From contig NZ_NPGA01000014.1 in assembly GCF_002259485.1 (NCBI RefSeq), positions 62,001 to 126,000 of the forward strand: a DNA stretch of 64,000 nt, written 5' to 3'. This document shows, piece by piece, positions 17,047 through 25,612 of this stretch. The stretch is from Rhodococcus sp. 14-1411-2a. GTDB taxonomy: Bacteria; Actinomycetota; Actinomycetes; Mycobacteriales; Mycobacteriaceae. Both the position numbers and the translations under genes were made by a program. Below the pieces are notes generated by a model, which made no database searches, was not told the origin of the DNA, and saw nothing but the letters and a program-made list of their open reading frames with translations. Each line of letters opens with the position of its first letter. The stretch's first letter is position 1.

Positions 17047-17250
17047 ATGAGCGAAAACGAGCAGGTCAACCAGAACCCCGAGAAGGATCCCGACGATTGG
17101 GTCACCGGCGACGAGCCGATGACAGGCCCGCAGAAGAGCTACCTGAGCACTCTTGCGCAGGAAGCGGGCGAGGAAGTTCCCGAGGGTCTCAACAAGGCGC
17201 AGGCGTCGGAAATGATCGACAAGCTGCAGGGCGAAACCGGCCGCGGCTGA
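17047..17250 (+). CDS. Small DUF3072-type protein
   Basis: A 67-residue acidic protein. The core GPQKSYLSTLAQEAGEEVPE followed by LNKAQASEMIDKLQ matches the DUF3072 pattern, where a short helical hairpin follows a T-G-x-Q-K motif. The N-terminus is hydrophilic and probably disordered. ATG at 17047. Function unknown; such proteins are common and often duplicated in actinobacteria. It is followed by a conspicuous palindromic repeat. Confidence 0.75.
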   Translation: MSENEQVNQNPEKDPDDWVTGDEPMTGPQKSYLSTLAQEAGEEVPEGLNKAQASEMIDKLQGETGRG

Positions 17251-17264
17251 GACTCCCAAAGGTC

Positions 17265-17316
17265 CACTCGATGTGACATCGACCCCCGAAAAGTCCACCG
17301 AATGTCACATCGAGTG
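17265..17316. repeat. Nested palindromic repeat
   Basis: CACTCGATGTGACAT (17265-17279) and ATGTCACATCGAGTG (17302-17316) are a perfect 15-bp inverted repeat with a 22-nt spacer. The left arm is also part of a smaller palindrome, TCGATGT-G-ACATCGA (17268-17282). A GTCCACtCGATGT/GTCCACcGAATGT unit is present twice as a near-direct repeat. No T-run follows. A REP-like element is more likely than a simple terminator. Confidence 0.65.
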
Positions 17317-17527
17317 CCCTCGCGGTAGCGGTGTCCGCGAGGACATCCGACCAGGTAGACCGTTATGTCTCGAGTACATGTAACAAAGGATCACGTGGAC
17401 TTTTGTACCCGTGTATCCGCGGCTATTGTGAGCGAACCCACAGCTTTAGCGTGCGCGCATATCGGTGGGTACGTTGAGTGACGGATGTTGTTTGTGTTGC
17501 GCCCCGGTAAGGGTGCGCCGGGGGAGG

Positions 17528-18586
17528 ATGGGCAATCTGATGCACCGTCGAGTGTTGGCAGTAGCGGGAACTGCTCTGGCAGTGTCGCTGCTGGGGTCGG
17601 GTCTCGCCGGGGCGCAGCCGCTCCCTGATACCGGCAGTTCCGATGGCGCCGGTGCGGCTCCTGGCATCGCAGCTCAGTCCCAGCCGTTGCCCTCGGCGCG
17701 CATCGATCGGGTGGACATGTTGACCGACCGCCGCGCTGCCGTGTGGGTGGAGTCGCCGGCCATGGGCCGCGCCATCCAGGTCCAGGTTCTTCTTCCCGCC
17801 GCGCAGGCGGTGTCTCGTCCGACGCTGTACATGCTCGACGGTGTGAGCGCGGGCAAGGAATCCGATTACAAGGAAAGCACCTGGACGCAGAAGACCGACA
17901 TCGTCGACTTCTTCGCCGACAAGCAGGTCAACGTCGTGCTCCCGGTCGGTGGATCGAGTAGCTACTACACGGACTGGAACGTGCCGGACCCGGTGCTGGG
18001 CGTGAACAAGTGGGAGACGTTCCTGACGTCGGAGTTGCCGCCGCTGATCGATGCGCGCTTCTCCGGTAACGGCACCAACGCGATCTCGGGTGTCTCGATG
18101 GGGGCCCAGGCCGCGATGGACCTGATGACACGTCACCCCAGCCTCTACACGGGCGTCGCCGGTCTGAGCGGTTGCTACGACAATTCGCAGACCAACTTCA
18201 AGGACGCGGTGCGCGCCACCGTCGCCACCAACGGCGGAAACGCAACCAACATGTGGGGCGAGAACACCGATCCCAAGTGGGTCGAGCACGATCCGTCGCG
18301 TAATGCCGAGGCGCTCCGCGGCAAGGATGTCTACCTGTCCGTCGGTACCGGCCTACCCGGTCCGTACGAGCTAGGCCCCGGTGGCAGCGGAGTCGAGAGC
18401 GCCCTGATGGGTGGACCGCTCGAGGCTGCCGCGCTCTACTGCACAACGGTGTTCGATACTCGACTCAGGTCGCTCGACATCCCCGCGACAGTCGTCTACC
18501 GCCCGTACGGCATCCATCAGTGGCCGTACTGGCAGGACGACCTGCGTGAATCCTGGCCGACGCTCGAGCGCGCGCTAGGCCTGTAG
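17528..18586 (+). CDS. Mycolyltransferase (antigen 85 / PS1 type)
   Basis: A 352-residue exported enzyme that transfers mycolic acids between trehalose mycolates and arabinogalactan at the cell wall. The signal peptide covers about residues 1-35 and ends near LAGAQP. The alpha/beta-hydrolase core shows the nucleophile elbow GVSMGAQ, the LSGCYD loop and the catalytic-His segment GIHQWPYW, the equivalent of HSWEYW in Ag85. ATG at 17528 follows GGGGAGG with no spacing; the in-frame ATG at 17540 is an alternative and leaves the signal peptide intact. It overlaps the convergent pat gene by 12 bp. Confidence 0.92.
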   Translation: MGNLMHRRVLAVAGTALAVSLLGSGLAGAQPLPDTGSSDGAGAAPGIAAQSQPLPSARIDRVDMLTDRRAAVWVESPAMGRAIQVQVLLPAAQAVSRPTLYMLDGVSAGKESDYKESTWTQKTDIVDFFADKQVNVVLPVGGSSSYYTDWNVPDPVLGVNKWETFLTSELPPLIDARFSGNGTNAISGVSMGAQAAMDLMTRHPSLYTGVAGLSGCYDNSQTNFKDAVRATVATNGGNATNMWGENTDPKWVEHDPSRNAEALRGKDVYLSVGTGLPGPYELGPGGSGVESALMGGPLEAAALYCTTVFDTRLRSLDIPATVVYRPYGIHQWPYWQDDLRESWPTLERALGL

Positions 18587-19636
18587 AGCGAACTTCAGAA
18601 ACGCGTCGTTCTCGTGCGGGTCGCCGATGGTGACCCGCACTCCGTCGTTCCCGTAGGCGCGCAGCAGGACGCCCTGTTCGGCTGCAGCGGCAGCGAACTC
18701 ACCCGAGCGTTCGGCCAGCGGCAGCCAGACGAAGTTGGACTGCGATGCGCCGACGTCGTAGCCGCCCGCAACGAGCGCGTCGCGCACACGATCCCGTTCC
18801 GCGATGAGGGCATCGGTGCGGGCCAGCAGCTCTGCTGACGCCTCCAGCGATGCCACCGCAGCCTGCTGGGCAACGGTGCTGACAGCGAAGGCGATCCGCA
18901 CCTTCGACAGTGCCGTGATCACCTCGGGATCGGCCACCGCGTAGCCCACCCGCAAGCCGGCGAGTCCGTAGGCCTTCGAGAACGTCCGCAGCACGATCAC
19001 ATTGCGTCGTCCGCGTGCCAGCTCGACTCCGTCGGTGTGGTTGCCTGCGTCGGGGCGGGTGTACTCGAAGTAGGCCTCGTCGAGGACCACGAGAATGTTC
19101 GACGGCACCGCATCGAGAAACGCCTCGAGCTTGTCGCGCTGAACGACGGTTCCGGTCGGGTTGTTCGGGTTGCAGATGAAGATCAGCCGGGTGCGGTCGG
19201 TGATGGCGCCAAGCATCGCGTCGAGGTCGTGCACGTGGTCGGCGGTCAACGGAACCAGCACAGGTGTCGCGCCGGCGACGCTGGTGACGATGGGGTACGC
19301 CTCGAACGAGCGCCAGGCGAACAGCACTTCGTCTCCGGGACCGCAGGTGATCTGTACGACCTCCTGGCACAGCGACACCGAACCACTGCCGACGGCCACG
19401 TTCTCCGCGGCGACTCCGAGCTTCTTCGCCAGTGACTCGACGAGCGCGGTCGCTCGGTTGTCGGGGTAGCGGTTGACGCCACCGACGGCCTCCGCGATCG
19501 CGTCGCGCACGCTCGGCAACGGCCCCTGCGTCGTTTCGTTGCTCGCCAGTTTGATTGCACCCGGAAAGGTGCGTCCGGGAACGTAGGCGGGGATGGCGTC
19601 GAGGTCGGGGCGGATGCGCGCGGTCACGGCTGCCAT
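18575..19636 (-). CDS. pat: Aromatic/histidinol-phosphate aminotransferase (Pat/HisC2)
   Basis: A 353-residue class I/II PLP aminotransferase, the same length as M. tuberculosis Rv3772 and alike throughout. It transfers amino groups to aromatic keto acids or histidinol phosphate. Seen: PGAIKLASNET, YPDN, FICNPNNPTG, the PLP aspartate in LDEAYFEY and the PLP lysine in TFSKAYGLAGLRVGY. ATG at 19636 adds three residues to the Rv3772-like GTG start (19627). The gene neighbours tRNA-Ser and tRNA-Arg as in mycobacteria. Confidence 0.92.
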   Translation of the reverse strand: MAAVTARIRPDLDAIPAYVPGRTFPGAIKLASNETTQGPLPSVRDAIAEAVGGVNRYPDNRATALVESLAKKLGVAAENVAVGSGSVSLCQEVVQITCGPGDEVLFAWRSFEAYPIVTSVAGATPVLVPLTADHVHDLDAMLGAITDRTRLIFICNPNNPTGTVVQRDKLEAFLDAVPSNILVVLDEAYFEYTRPDAGNHTDGVELARGRRNVIVLRTFSKAYGLAGLRVGYAVADPEVITALSKVRIAFAVSTVAQQAAVASLEASAELLARTDALIAERDRVRDALVAGGYDVGASQSNFVWLPLAERSGEFAAAAAEQGVLLRAYGNDGVRVTIGDPHENDAFLKFALQA

Positions 19637-19720
19637 TATGCGCCCAGGTTCGGGGTTGACTTCTGCGCGTCCGTGATATTGCTGTGCACGACCGGACCGA
19701 TCGTCCTATCTTCGATAAGT

Positions 19721-20485
19721 ATGTCGGGAATATTGAGCGACGTCGCAGTTCTTCGGTCCGCCTCCGCGCCCACGGTCGGTGCGGACGACGTGGTGGACAC
19801 GACCGCGCACGAATCACCCCCTCGCGAGAAAGTGCCGTTGACGGCTGTCGAACCCGATGGTCCACCTCGCGGTGGAATCGTCGTGCTGCACGAGGCACGT
19901 GAGGTGCCCGAGTCTCTACTCGACCTGCTGCGCGCACTCGCGCTGGAAGGCTGGCTCGCCGTCGCGCCGAACCTGTTCCATCGAGGTCACGGCGACGACA
20001 AGGAAGTCTTCGGCGACGACCTCTTCGCGGACTTCGACGCCACCTCCGACTGGCTCGTCCAGCGCGGTGTCTATCCCGATTGTGTCGGAGTGATCGGGTT
20101 CGACGACGCAGGGACAGCAGCGTTGATCGTGGCCACAAGCCGTCCGGTCGGGGCGGCGGTCAGTGTCGCTGCCGCCGGCATCGTCGAACCGCTCAACTCC
20201 GACGCTGTCGCGTTGGTCGAGGCCGCACCCAAGCTGCAGGCCCCCTGGCTCGGTCTCTACGGCGAGGACGACCCCCACACCCCACCGGAACACATCGAAG
20301 CCCTTCGCGACGCCGCTACGCGCGCTTCAGTGGCCACGAACGTCGTCAGCTATTCGGGGCTGAAGCATCGCGCCGACCATCCCCGCGAACAACCCGGCAG
20401 CTCCGACCACAGCGACCCAGCAGCGGCCGCGCTCGTGGACGCGCAGACGAGAATCTTCGACTGGTTCGACAGCTTCATGCGCTGA
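19721..20485 (+). CDS. Dienelactone hydrolase-family protein with altered nucleophile
   Basis: A 254-residue alpha/beta hydrolase of the dienelactone hydrolase family (GGIVVLHEARE opening, APNLFHRG, C-terminal YSGLKHRADHP with the catalytic-His position). In family enzymes the nucleophile lies in G-x-C-x-G-G. Here the segment reads IGFDDAGTAA, so the cysteine is replaced by aspartate. The enzyme may use Asp, act on another substrate, or be inactive. ATG at 19721; the ribosome site is poor. It is divergent from pat and followed by tRNA-Ser. Confidence 0.75.
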   Translation: MSGILSDVAVLRSASAPTVGADDVVDTTAHESPPREKVPLTAVEPDGPPRGGIVVLHEAREVPESLLDLLRALALEGWLAVAPNLFHRGHGDDKEVFGDDLFADFDATSDWLVQRGVYPDCVGVIGFDDAGTAALIVATSRPVGAAVSVAAAGIVEPLNSDAVALVEAAPKLQAPWLGLYGEDDPHTPPEHIEALRDAATRASVATNVVSYSGLKHRADHPREQPGSSDHSDPAAAALVDAQTRIFDWFDSFMR

Positions 20486-20608
20486 AGAGCAACAAGCATC
20501 TTTGACGCGAACGACGCGCGAACCACAGGCGTCGACCAGCCGTTTTGCCTTCTGGCCTCCGCTGTGGGTAATCTCTTTCCTCGGCGGTCCGAGAGGGCCG
20601 GCAGCCTA

Positions 20609-20698
20609 GGAGGCGTGCCAGAGCGGCCGAATGGGAGTCACTGCTAATGACTTGTCCTTTCACCGGGACCGGAGGTTCAAATCCTCTCGCCTCCGCCA
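20609..20698 (+). tRNA. tRNA-Ser (GCT anticodon)
   Basis: A class II tRNA with acceptor GGAGGCG/CGCCTCC, anticodon loop CTGCTAA (GCT), a long variable arm, T-loop GGTTCAAATCC, discriminator G and encoded CCA. It reads AGC/AGU serine codons. Confidence 0.95.
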
Positions 20699-20748
20699 CG
20701 AACGGTAGATCGTTACTGTTCAGCTGGACCAGTTAGATAACTGAACAT

Positions 20749-20821
20749 GCGCCCGTAGCTCAACGGATAGAGCACTTGACTACGGATCAAGAGGTTAGGG
20801 GTTCGAATCCCTTCGGGCGCA
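20749..20821 (+). tRNA. tRNA-Arg (ACG anticodon)
   Basis: A 73-nt tRNA with acceptor GCGCCCG/CGGGCGC, D-arm AGCTCAACGGATAGAGC, anticodon stem TTGA/TCAA around CTACGGA (anticodon ACG, read as ICG), T-loop GGTTCGAATCC and discriminator A. CCA is not encoded. Confidence 0.95.
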
Positions 20822-20831
20822 CAGAAGAAGG

Positions 20832-20867
20832 AGCCCCGAACTGCAACAATGCGGTTCGGGGCTTTTT
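20832..20867 (+). terminator. Rho-independent terminator after tRNA-Arg
   Basis: AGCCCCGAACTGC pairs with GCGGTTCGGGGCT around AACAAT, followed by TTTTT. It ends the two-tRNA transcript. Confidence 0.9.
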
Positions 20868-20958
20868 CGCTGCCTCGAGTGGTGCGGTGGTCAGCTCTGA
20901 TCTGGACAACCAAAACAAACCAGGCGGAAGGTTTGGTGACGTCGTCGAGGGAGTTCAC

Positions 20959-21651
20959 GTGAGCGATCGACCGGGCAGAATCTCGAACGAACGGGCTCGG
21001 CTGGACGGCGTCGGTGCCGATTCTCGACCGCATGCCGTTACCGGGTGGTTGTCCGTCCCTCTGTTGCTCATCTCGGCTTTGTTCATCGGCGCGCTGCCGT
21101 TCTACGTTCGGCAGCCGCTCGGGTCCGGGGAGTCGGTATCGAGTCCGATGTGGTTCGGCGGATCTGGGTATCTCGCATCACCGGCAGCGGGTCTCTACTG
21201 GCTGATCGCACTGCCGGTGTGCATCGGGGCAGTTGCTCTCTTTTGCACGTGGCGTGAACGTAGATCAGGTGCCGAATTGCACGTTCGTCTGTGGCTCGCG
21301 GTCAGTGTTGGATTGTGTGTTGCCACGGTCGTTGCCGTGCGGAGCGGACTGCTGTTCTTCCTGAGCAACTTGACCATTCGTGGACTGCTACCGCTGTTGA
21401 CGATGTCGGTAGCGGTGTTGATCTGGGGTGTTGCCCTGCGATCGCGCGTAGTGATCGGGGTGGGCGTCGTGGCCGTCGCGGCGAGCCTGGTGTCGAACCT
21501 CTACAACGTGGAGAACCTTGTACCGCAACAGTTCACGTTCGACTCTCGCTTCAGTCTGTGGTCGAACATGATGCTGACGGCGTTCGTTTTCGTAGTCGGC
21601 GCGCTGGTTGCCGCGTTCACCGTCCGACGCAGCGATGGGTGCCAGTCCTGA
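20959..21651 (+). CDS. Hypothetical polytopic membrane protein
   Basis: A 230-residue protein I do not recognise. After about 35 polar residues there are six hydrophobic segments (for example WLSVPLLLISALFIGALPF, WLIALPVCIGAVALF, LLTMSVAVLIWGVALR). The last one ends near the C-terminus with a short basic tail (RRSDG). GTG at 20959 has GGAG 5 nt upstream; upstream in-frame codons run into the tRNA and terminator. It is the first gene downstream of tRNA-Arg. It overlaps a small opposite-strand ORF at its 3' end. Confidence 0.7.
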   Translation: MSDRPGRISNERARLDGVGADSRPHAVTGWLSVPLLLISALFIGALPFYVRQPLGSGESVSSPMWFGGSGYLASPAAGLYWLIALPVCIGAVALFCTWRERRSGAELHVRLWLAVSVGLCVATVVAVRSGLLFFLSNLTIRGLLPLLTMSVAVLIWGVALRSRVVIGVGVVAVAASLVSNLYNVENLVPQQFTFDSRFSLWSNMMLTAFVFVVGALVAAFTVRRSDGCQS

Positions 21652-21859
21652 GAGCGGTCACGTATGAACACAGCCCAGAACAGTGTGTAGAGCCCCATGC
21701 GGTGACACTGGCCAGGACTACCCACCAGAACCCGATGTCGTACACGACAAGCGCGACGAACTGACAGATAAACAGGCATACGTAAAATACTCGCCAAAAG
21801 CGCTGCTCGCGCCGAGCGGCCGAAGAAAGTCCCCGCTCCACATAGTCGACTGGGCGCAT
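21617..21859 (-). CDS. Possible small membrane protein
   Basis: An 80-residue reading frame with two hydrophobic stretches (VFYVCLFICQFVALVVYDIG and FWWVVLASVTAWGS) after a basic-acidic N-terminus (RPVDYVERGLSSAARREQRF). The hydrophobic pattern and Trp content make it look real. There is no recognised family, the ribosome site is weak (GGTGG), and its end overlaps the opposite gene by 35 bp. It lies in a slightly less GC-rich patch. Confidence 0.4.
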   Translation of the reverse strand: MRPVDYVERGLSSAARREQRFWRVFYVCLFICQFVALVVYDIGFWWVVLASVTAWGSTHCSGLCSYVTALRTGTHRCVGR

Positions 21860-21913
21860 GGGTTCCACCACCCCACGTTCTCACAAGTCGTTCGCGTAGT
21901 CAGCCGGTCGGGC

Positions 21914-22564
21914 TCAACCCAGAACGCCGTCGACGACAAGGGCGCCGGCGAAGATCAGCAGCAGAACACCTACTCCGAGTTCGAGGTTGGCCAGTCCTCG
22001 CGGGCCGAGGTTGCGAAAAGCCCTGACGCCGAAGAGGACCAGTATCGGCAGATAAAGAACCCCGACCAGGACGTCGGCGGCACCCAGGACTCCGAGTTGC
22101 ATAGCGACAGGCCACGAGGACGATCCGTCGACGAACTGCGGCAACACGGCGACGAAGAACAGGATCACCTTCGGGTTGGTCAAGTTGGTGACGAAGGTAC
22201 TTCGGAAGGCACGTCGACGGGCATGGCTACCGGATACCGACTCGGGGCCGACGGTGAGGGAACTCCCGACTGAACGCCTCGTGCTGACGCTCGCCATAAG
22301 CGCCCGAATACCGAGGTAGGCGAGATACACGGCCCCAAGGGTTGCAAGGACGGTGAGGATGCCGGGAAGCGCGACGATCAATGCCGACAGGCCAACCGCG
22401 CTGACGAGCATATGCACGGCCAAGCTGCACAATGCGCCGGCGGCTGCTGCCATCGCGACGATCCGTCCTTTCACGCTCGAACGCAGGATCATCACAGTGT
22501 CGGGCCCGGGGGAGATGTAGCTGGCCAACACCAACGACAAGAAGACGGCCCACTGCACACTCAC
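21914..22564 (-). CDS. LysE/RhtB-family amino-acid exporter
   Basis: A 216-residue inner-membrane exporter with six hydrophobic segments. It has the family signature SPGPDTVMILRSS after the first helix, FVTNLTNPKVILFF in the middle, and the C-terminal L-x-x-GVGVLLLIFAGALV helix. It exports amino acids or related metabolites; the substrate cannot be told. GTG at 22564 has AGGAGA 10 nt upstream, and a longer in-frame extension has no hydrophobic or conserved content. It faces away from the EEP-fold gene across about 200 bp. Confidence 0.85.
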   Translation of the reverse strand: MSVQWAVFLSLVLASYISPGPDTVMILRSSVKGRIVAMAAAAGALCSLAVHMLVSAVGLSALIVALPGILTVLATLGAVYLAYLGIRALMASVSTRRSVGSSLTVGPESVSGSHARRRAFRSTFVTNLTNPKVILFFVAVLPQFVDGSSSWPVAMQLGVLGAADVLVGVLYLPILVLFGVRAFRNLGPRGLANLELGVGVLLLIFAGALVVDGVLG

Positions 22565-22764
22565 GGGTGCTCGATCTCCTGTCGGTCCTTGGTCGGGTGA
22601 TGGATAACCATAGAGTGCATCGGCGGCGTCGGTGAAGGGGAATTCGTGCATCGCGACGCTGTGTGCAAGGTCCCGGGTCGGGTGCTGCTCCGACGTTTCG
22701 TGGATCGTCACTGGTGCATCGAAATCGACTGTTCCAGGTCGAGCTCGTCTGCCATCATGACGCC

Positions 22765-23559
22765 GTGAAGATCGTGTCGATCAATGCGTGGGGTGGTGCC
22801 ATGTACGACGAGCTCGTCGCCTGGCTGAAAACCGTTGATGCCGACGTCATTTGTCTTCAGGAGGTCACTCGCACTCCGCATCGATCGGGCTGGGCGACGT
22901 TCGCGGACGGTGAGCGCACTCTGCCGCAGCGATTGAACCTGTTCGACGACGTGTCGGCGGTGCTTCCCGGATATACGCCGCATTTCGTCGCGAACGACGC
23001 AGGGCCTGTCACCGACGGTGACGGCACCGAGCTGAGGCAGGACTTCGGCATCGCCACCTGGGTGCGTGACGACGTCCCCGTCGTGGGAATCGACGCCAGG
23101 TTCGTTCACTCCCGGTTCGTCGATCACGCGGAGTGGAACGTGGAGGACCGACCGCGAGCTGCCCTGACGGTCAGCGTTCGAGATCGCGTTGCCGAAAGGT
23201 TCATCTCTGTCATCCAAGTGCACGGGCTGCGAGATCCGATCGGCAAGGGCGACAGTCCCGCTAGGTTCGAGCAGGCCCAGAAGTTAGCGGAGATCGTCGA
23301 GCACATTCGGCCGGTGAGTGACGAAATCGTCCTGTGCGGAGACCTGAATCTGTTGCCGTCGAGCGAGACGTTCACGCTGCTGGCCGAGCATGGGATGACC
23401 GACATGGTGGGAGAAGCAGATACCCGAACGTCGAGGTACACGAAACAAGTGCGCAGTGCCAGCTATCTGCTGGTGTCCTCGCTGTTCGCGGTACGCGGCT
23501 TCGAGGTCGTCGCCGCGCCGGAGGTGTCCGATCACCGAGCACTTGCGCTCGACATCTGA
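22765..23559 (+). CDS. Endonuclease/exonuclease/phosphatase-fold protein
   Basis: A 264-residue EEP-fold hydrolase with the expected order of motifs: VKIVSINAWGG (Asn), VICLQEVTR (metal Glu), VIQVHGL (His), CGDLNLLP (Asp, Asn) and C-terminal SDHRAL (Asp-His pair). It hydrolyses phosphodiester or phosphomonoester bonds; no signal peptide is seen, so it is probably cytosolic. GTG at 22765. It may be cotranscribed with the BCCT transporter 164 bp downstream. The nucleic acid, lipid or small-molecule substrate is not known. Confidence 0.8.
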   Translation: MKIVSINAWGGAMYDELVAWLKTVDADVICLQEVTRTPHRSGWATFADGERTLPQRLNLFDDVSAVLPGYTPHFVANDAGPVTDGDGTELRQDFGIATWVRDDVPVVGIDARFVHSRFVDHAEWNVEDRPRAALTVSVRDRVAERFISVIQVHGLRDPIGKGDSPARFEQAQKLAEIVEHIRPVSDEIVLCGDLNLLPSSETFTLLAEHGMTDMVGEADTRTSRYTKQVRSASYLLVSSLFAVRGFEVVAAPEVSDHRALALDI

Positions 23560-23723
23560 GGGCCGGGTCCTGGTTCGAGCTCGGCGCGTTGCCCGTCTCG
23601 GGCAGGTAACAACTCGGCTGCAGCGGTGGACAGGCCGGCTCGAGTAAAGAATTGTTAAAGGTCGGCGACGGCACGCCCCAACGACCGCGCAGGAACCGAA
23701 TCCGACGAACCGTGCCGTCGAGG

Positions 23724-25418
23724 ATGGTGACGGCAACCGTGGACACACTTGCTCGCAAACTGGGCCTCAGAACCGACAATCACATCTTCTTCGTGTCGGC
23801 CGGCCTCACGATCACATTGCTGGTTCTGTTCCTCGTCTTCCAGGACTGGGTGGGAAACGCGTTCGGTGTCGGGAGGGAGTGGATCGTCACCAATCTCGGC
23901 TGGTTCTTCATCATCGGCGTCACGGTGTGGCTGGTGTTCCTGATCTGGGTTGCCGTCAGCAAGTACGGTCATCTGCGGCTCGGTGAGGACGACGACAGAC
24001 CCGAGTATTCGAACCTGTCGTGGTTCGCAATGCTCTTCGCCGGCGGAATCGGCACTGTGTTGATGTTCTGGGGTGTGGCAGAACCGATTTCGCACTTCTC
24101 CGCGCCGCCGTTCGACGACGTGGAGCCTTACAGTGTCGAAGCATCCCAGGATGCGATGAGTATCTCGCTCTATCACCTCAGCTTGCACACCTGGGCGATC
24201 TTCACGTTGCCAGGGTTGGCATTCGGCTTCTTCATCTACCGGTACAAGCTGCCGATGCGCGTGTCGTCGGTGTTCTATCCGATTCTGAAGGAACGCATTT
24301 CGGGTCCGATAGGCAAGACGATCGATGTATTCGCAGTATTGGGCACGATCTTCGGACTGGCAGTGTCGTTGGGGCTCGGTACTTCTCAGATCAACGCCGG
24401 ACTGAGTGAGCTTGTCGGGCTTCCCGATGCCGTGTGGGCGAAGGTGCTGATCATCGGCGTACTCACTGTGGTTGCGACGATTTCGATTGCCGTCGGGTTG
24501 GACAAGGGCGTGCGTCGCCTCTCCAACCTGAACATCCTCGTCGCGGTCGGTTTGATGATCTTCGTCCTGATCGCGTCGGACACCGTCTTTCTGCTGCGCC
24601 AGGTGTTCGAGAGCTTCGGCAATTACGCACAGGACATCGTTCCGCTGTCCTTCTGGAACGACGCCATGGCCGAGTTCACCTCAGGCGGCGGGTGGGGATG
24701 GCAGGGTGGTTGGACCGTCTTCTACTGGGCGTGGACCGTCACCTGGGCCCCGTTCATGGGCGTCTTCCTCGCACGGATCTCGCGGGGCCGCACGATCCGC
24801 CAGTTCGTCGCCGGAGTTCTGGTCGCACCGTCGCTGTTCACACTGGTGTGGTTCGTCGTATTCGGCTGGTCTGCAATGAGAATCGATGGAATCGGTGGCA
24901 GCGGCGGTTCGATCTCGGAAGCAGTGTCCGAGAGCGTGCCATTGGCGATGTTCACGTTCTTCGAGAACTTCCCGGCCGCGACCCTGGTTCAAGGGATCGC
25001 CGTGGTCGTCGTGGCGCTGTTCTTCGCAACCTCGTCCGACTCGGCATCGCTGGTGATCGACATGCTGTGCTCAGGTGACGGTGAAGCGGGCCCCGTGCGG
25101 CAGCGAGTGTTCTGGGGCGTGACCGAAGGCGCGGTGGCTGCCACCCTGATCGTGCTCGGCGGTGAGGCAGGACTGCAGGCGCTGCAACAGGTCATCACCG
25201 TGATCGGGCTACCGATCTTCATTCTGGTGTCGCTGATGATCATTGCTCTGGTGATGGGACTGCGCGCCGAGCGAGTGAAGGTGCAACCGCTCACCCGGGA
25301 GGAATTCCGCGAACACAACGGCGAGTCGACCGCTACCGAGTCCGAGAAAGTGCGCTCGTCGAGCCTGGCACGGAATTCCGATACCCGCGTCGAGTCTCCC
25401 GACGATCGAACGGAGTGA
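23724..25418 (+). CDS. BCCT-family betaine/carnitine/choline transporter
   Basis: A 564-residue carrier with 12 predicted membrane helices, which imports trimethylammonium compounds such as betaine or choline with Na+ or H+. The diagnostic Trp-rich segment is present (GWGWQGGWTVFYWAWTVTWA, near residue 330), preceded by FAGGIGTVLMFWGVAEP (helix 3-4). The C-terminal tail is charged (REEFREHNGES to DRTE) and could sense osmotic strength, as in BetP. ATG at 23724 has only AGG next to it; GTG at 23727 or 23739 and an upstream TTG at 23652 are alternatives. Confidence 0.88.
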   Translation: MVTATVDTLARKLGLRTDNHIFFVSAGLTITLLVLFLVFQDWVGNAFGVGREWIVTNLGWFFIIGVTVWLVFLIWVAVSKYGHLRLGEDDDRPEYSNLSWFAMLFAGGIGTVLMFWGVAEPISHFSAPPFDDVEPYSVEASQDAMSISLYHLSLHTWAIFTLPGLAFGFFIYRYKLPMRVSSVFYPILKERISGPIGKTIDVFAVLGTIFGLAVSLGLGTSQINAGLSELVGLPDAVWAKVLIIGVLTVVATISIAVGLDKGVRRLSNLNILVAVGLMIFVLIASDTVFLLRQVFESFGNYAQDIVPLSFWNDAMAEFTSGGGWGWQGGWTVFYWAWTVTWAPFMGVFLARISRGRTIRQFVAGVLVAPSLFTLVWFVVFGWSAMRIDGIGGSGGSISEAVSESVPLAMFTFFENFPAATLVQGIAVVVVALFFATSSDSASLVIDMLCSGDGEAGPVRQRVFWGVTEGAVAATLIVLGGEAGLQALQQVITVIGLPIFILVSLMIIALVMGLRAERVKVQPLTREEFREHNGESTATESEKVRSSSLARNSDTRVESPDDRTE

Positions 25419-25612
25419 GGGCTCGAATATCTGTTTCGAGGCCGGTCGAGGTCACTTGAGCCGTCACTTCCGTGGGCCTGAGTGTTCAGGATCGTGCGGA
25501 CGACGCGGGAAGTCGCGCAATGTGTTCGATTGTGAACGCTCGGGTGCGGGCGGGGTAAGAAATACCCTGGGTGCATGGCTCGAGAGCAACCGGATGTGAT
25601 CGGGTGACTCCC

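Noticed and set aside
20749-20821. Possible attachment site at the tRNA-Arg 3' end
   Set aside because: No repeated copy of the tRNA 3' end and no integrase gene is seen in the window.
20776-20958. In-frame extension of the membrane protein gene through tRNA-Arg and its terminator
   Set aside because: It would translate the tRNA and terminator; GTG at 20959 has a proper ribosome site.
22565-22711. Longer N-terminus for the LysE exporter
   Set aside because: The extra 49 residues are polar and do not resemble the family, whereas GTG at 22564 has AGGAGA upstream.
25544-25575. Short GGGTA/TACCC symmetry before the beta-lactamase
   Set aside because: Only 5-bp arms, no adjacent divergent regulator, and likely by chance.
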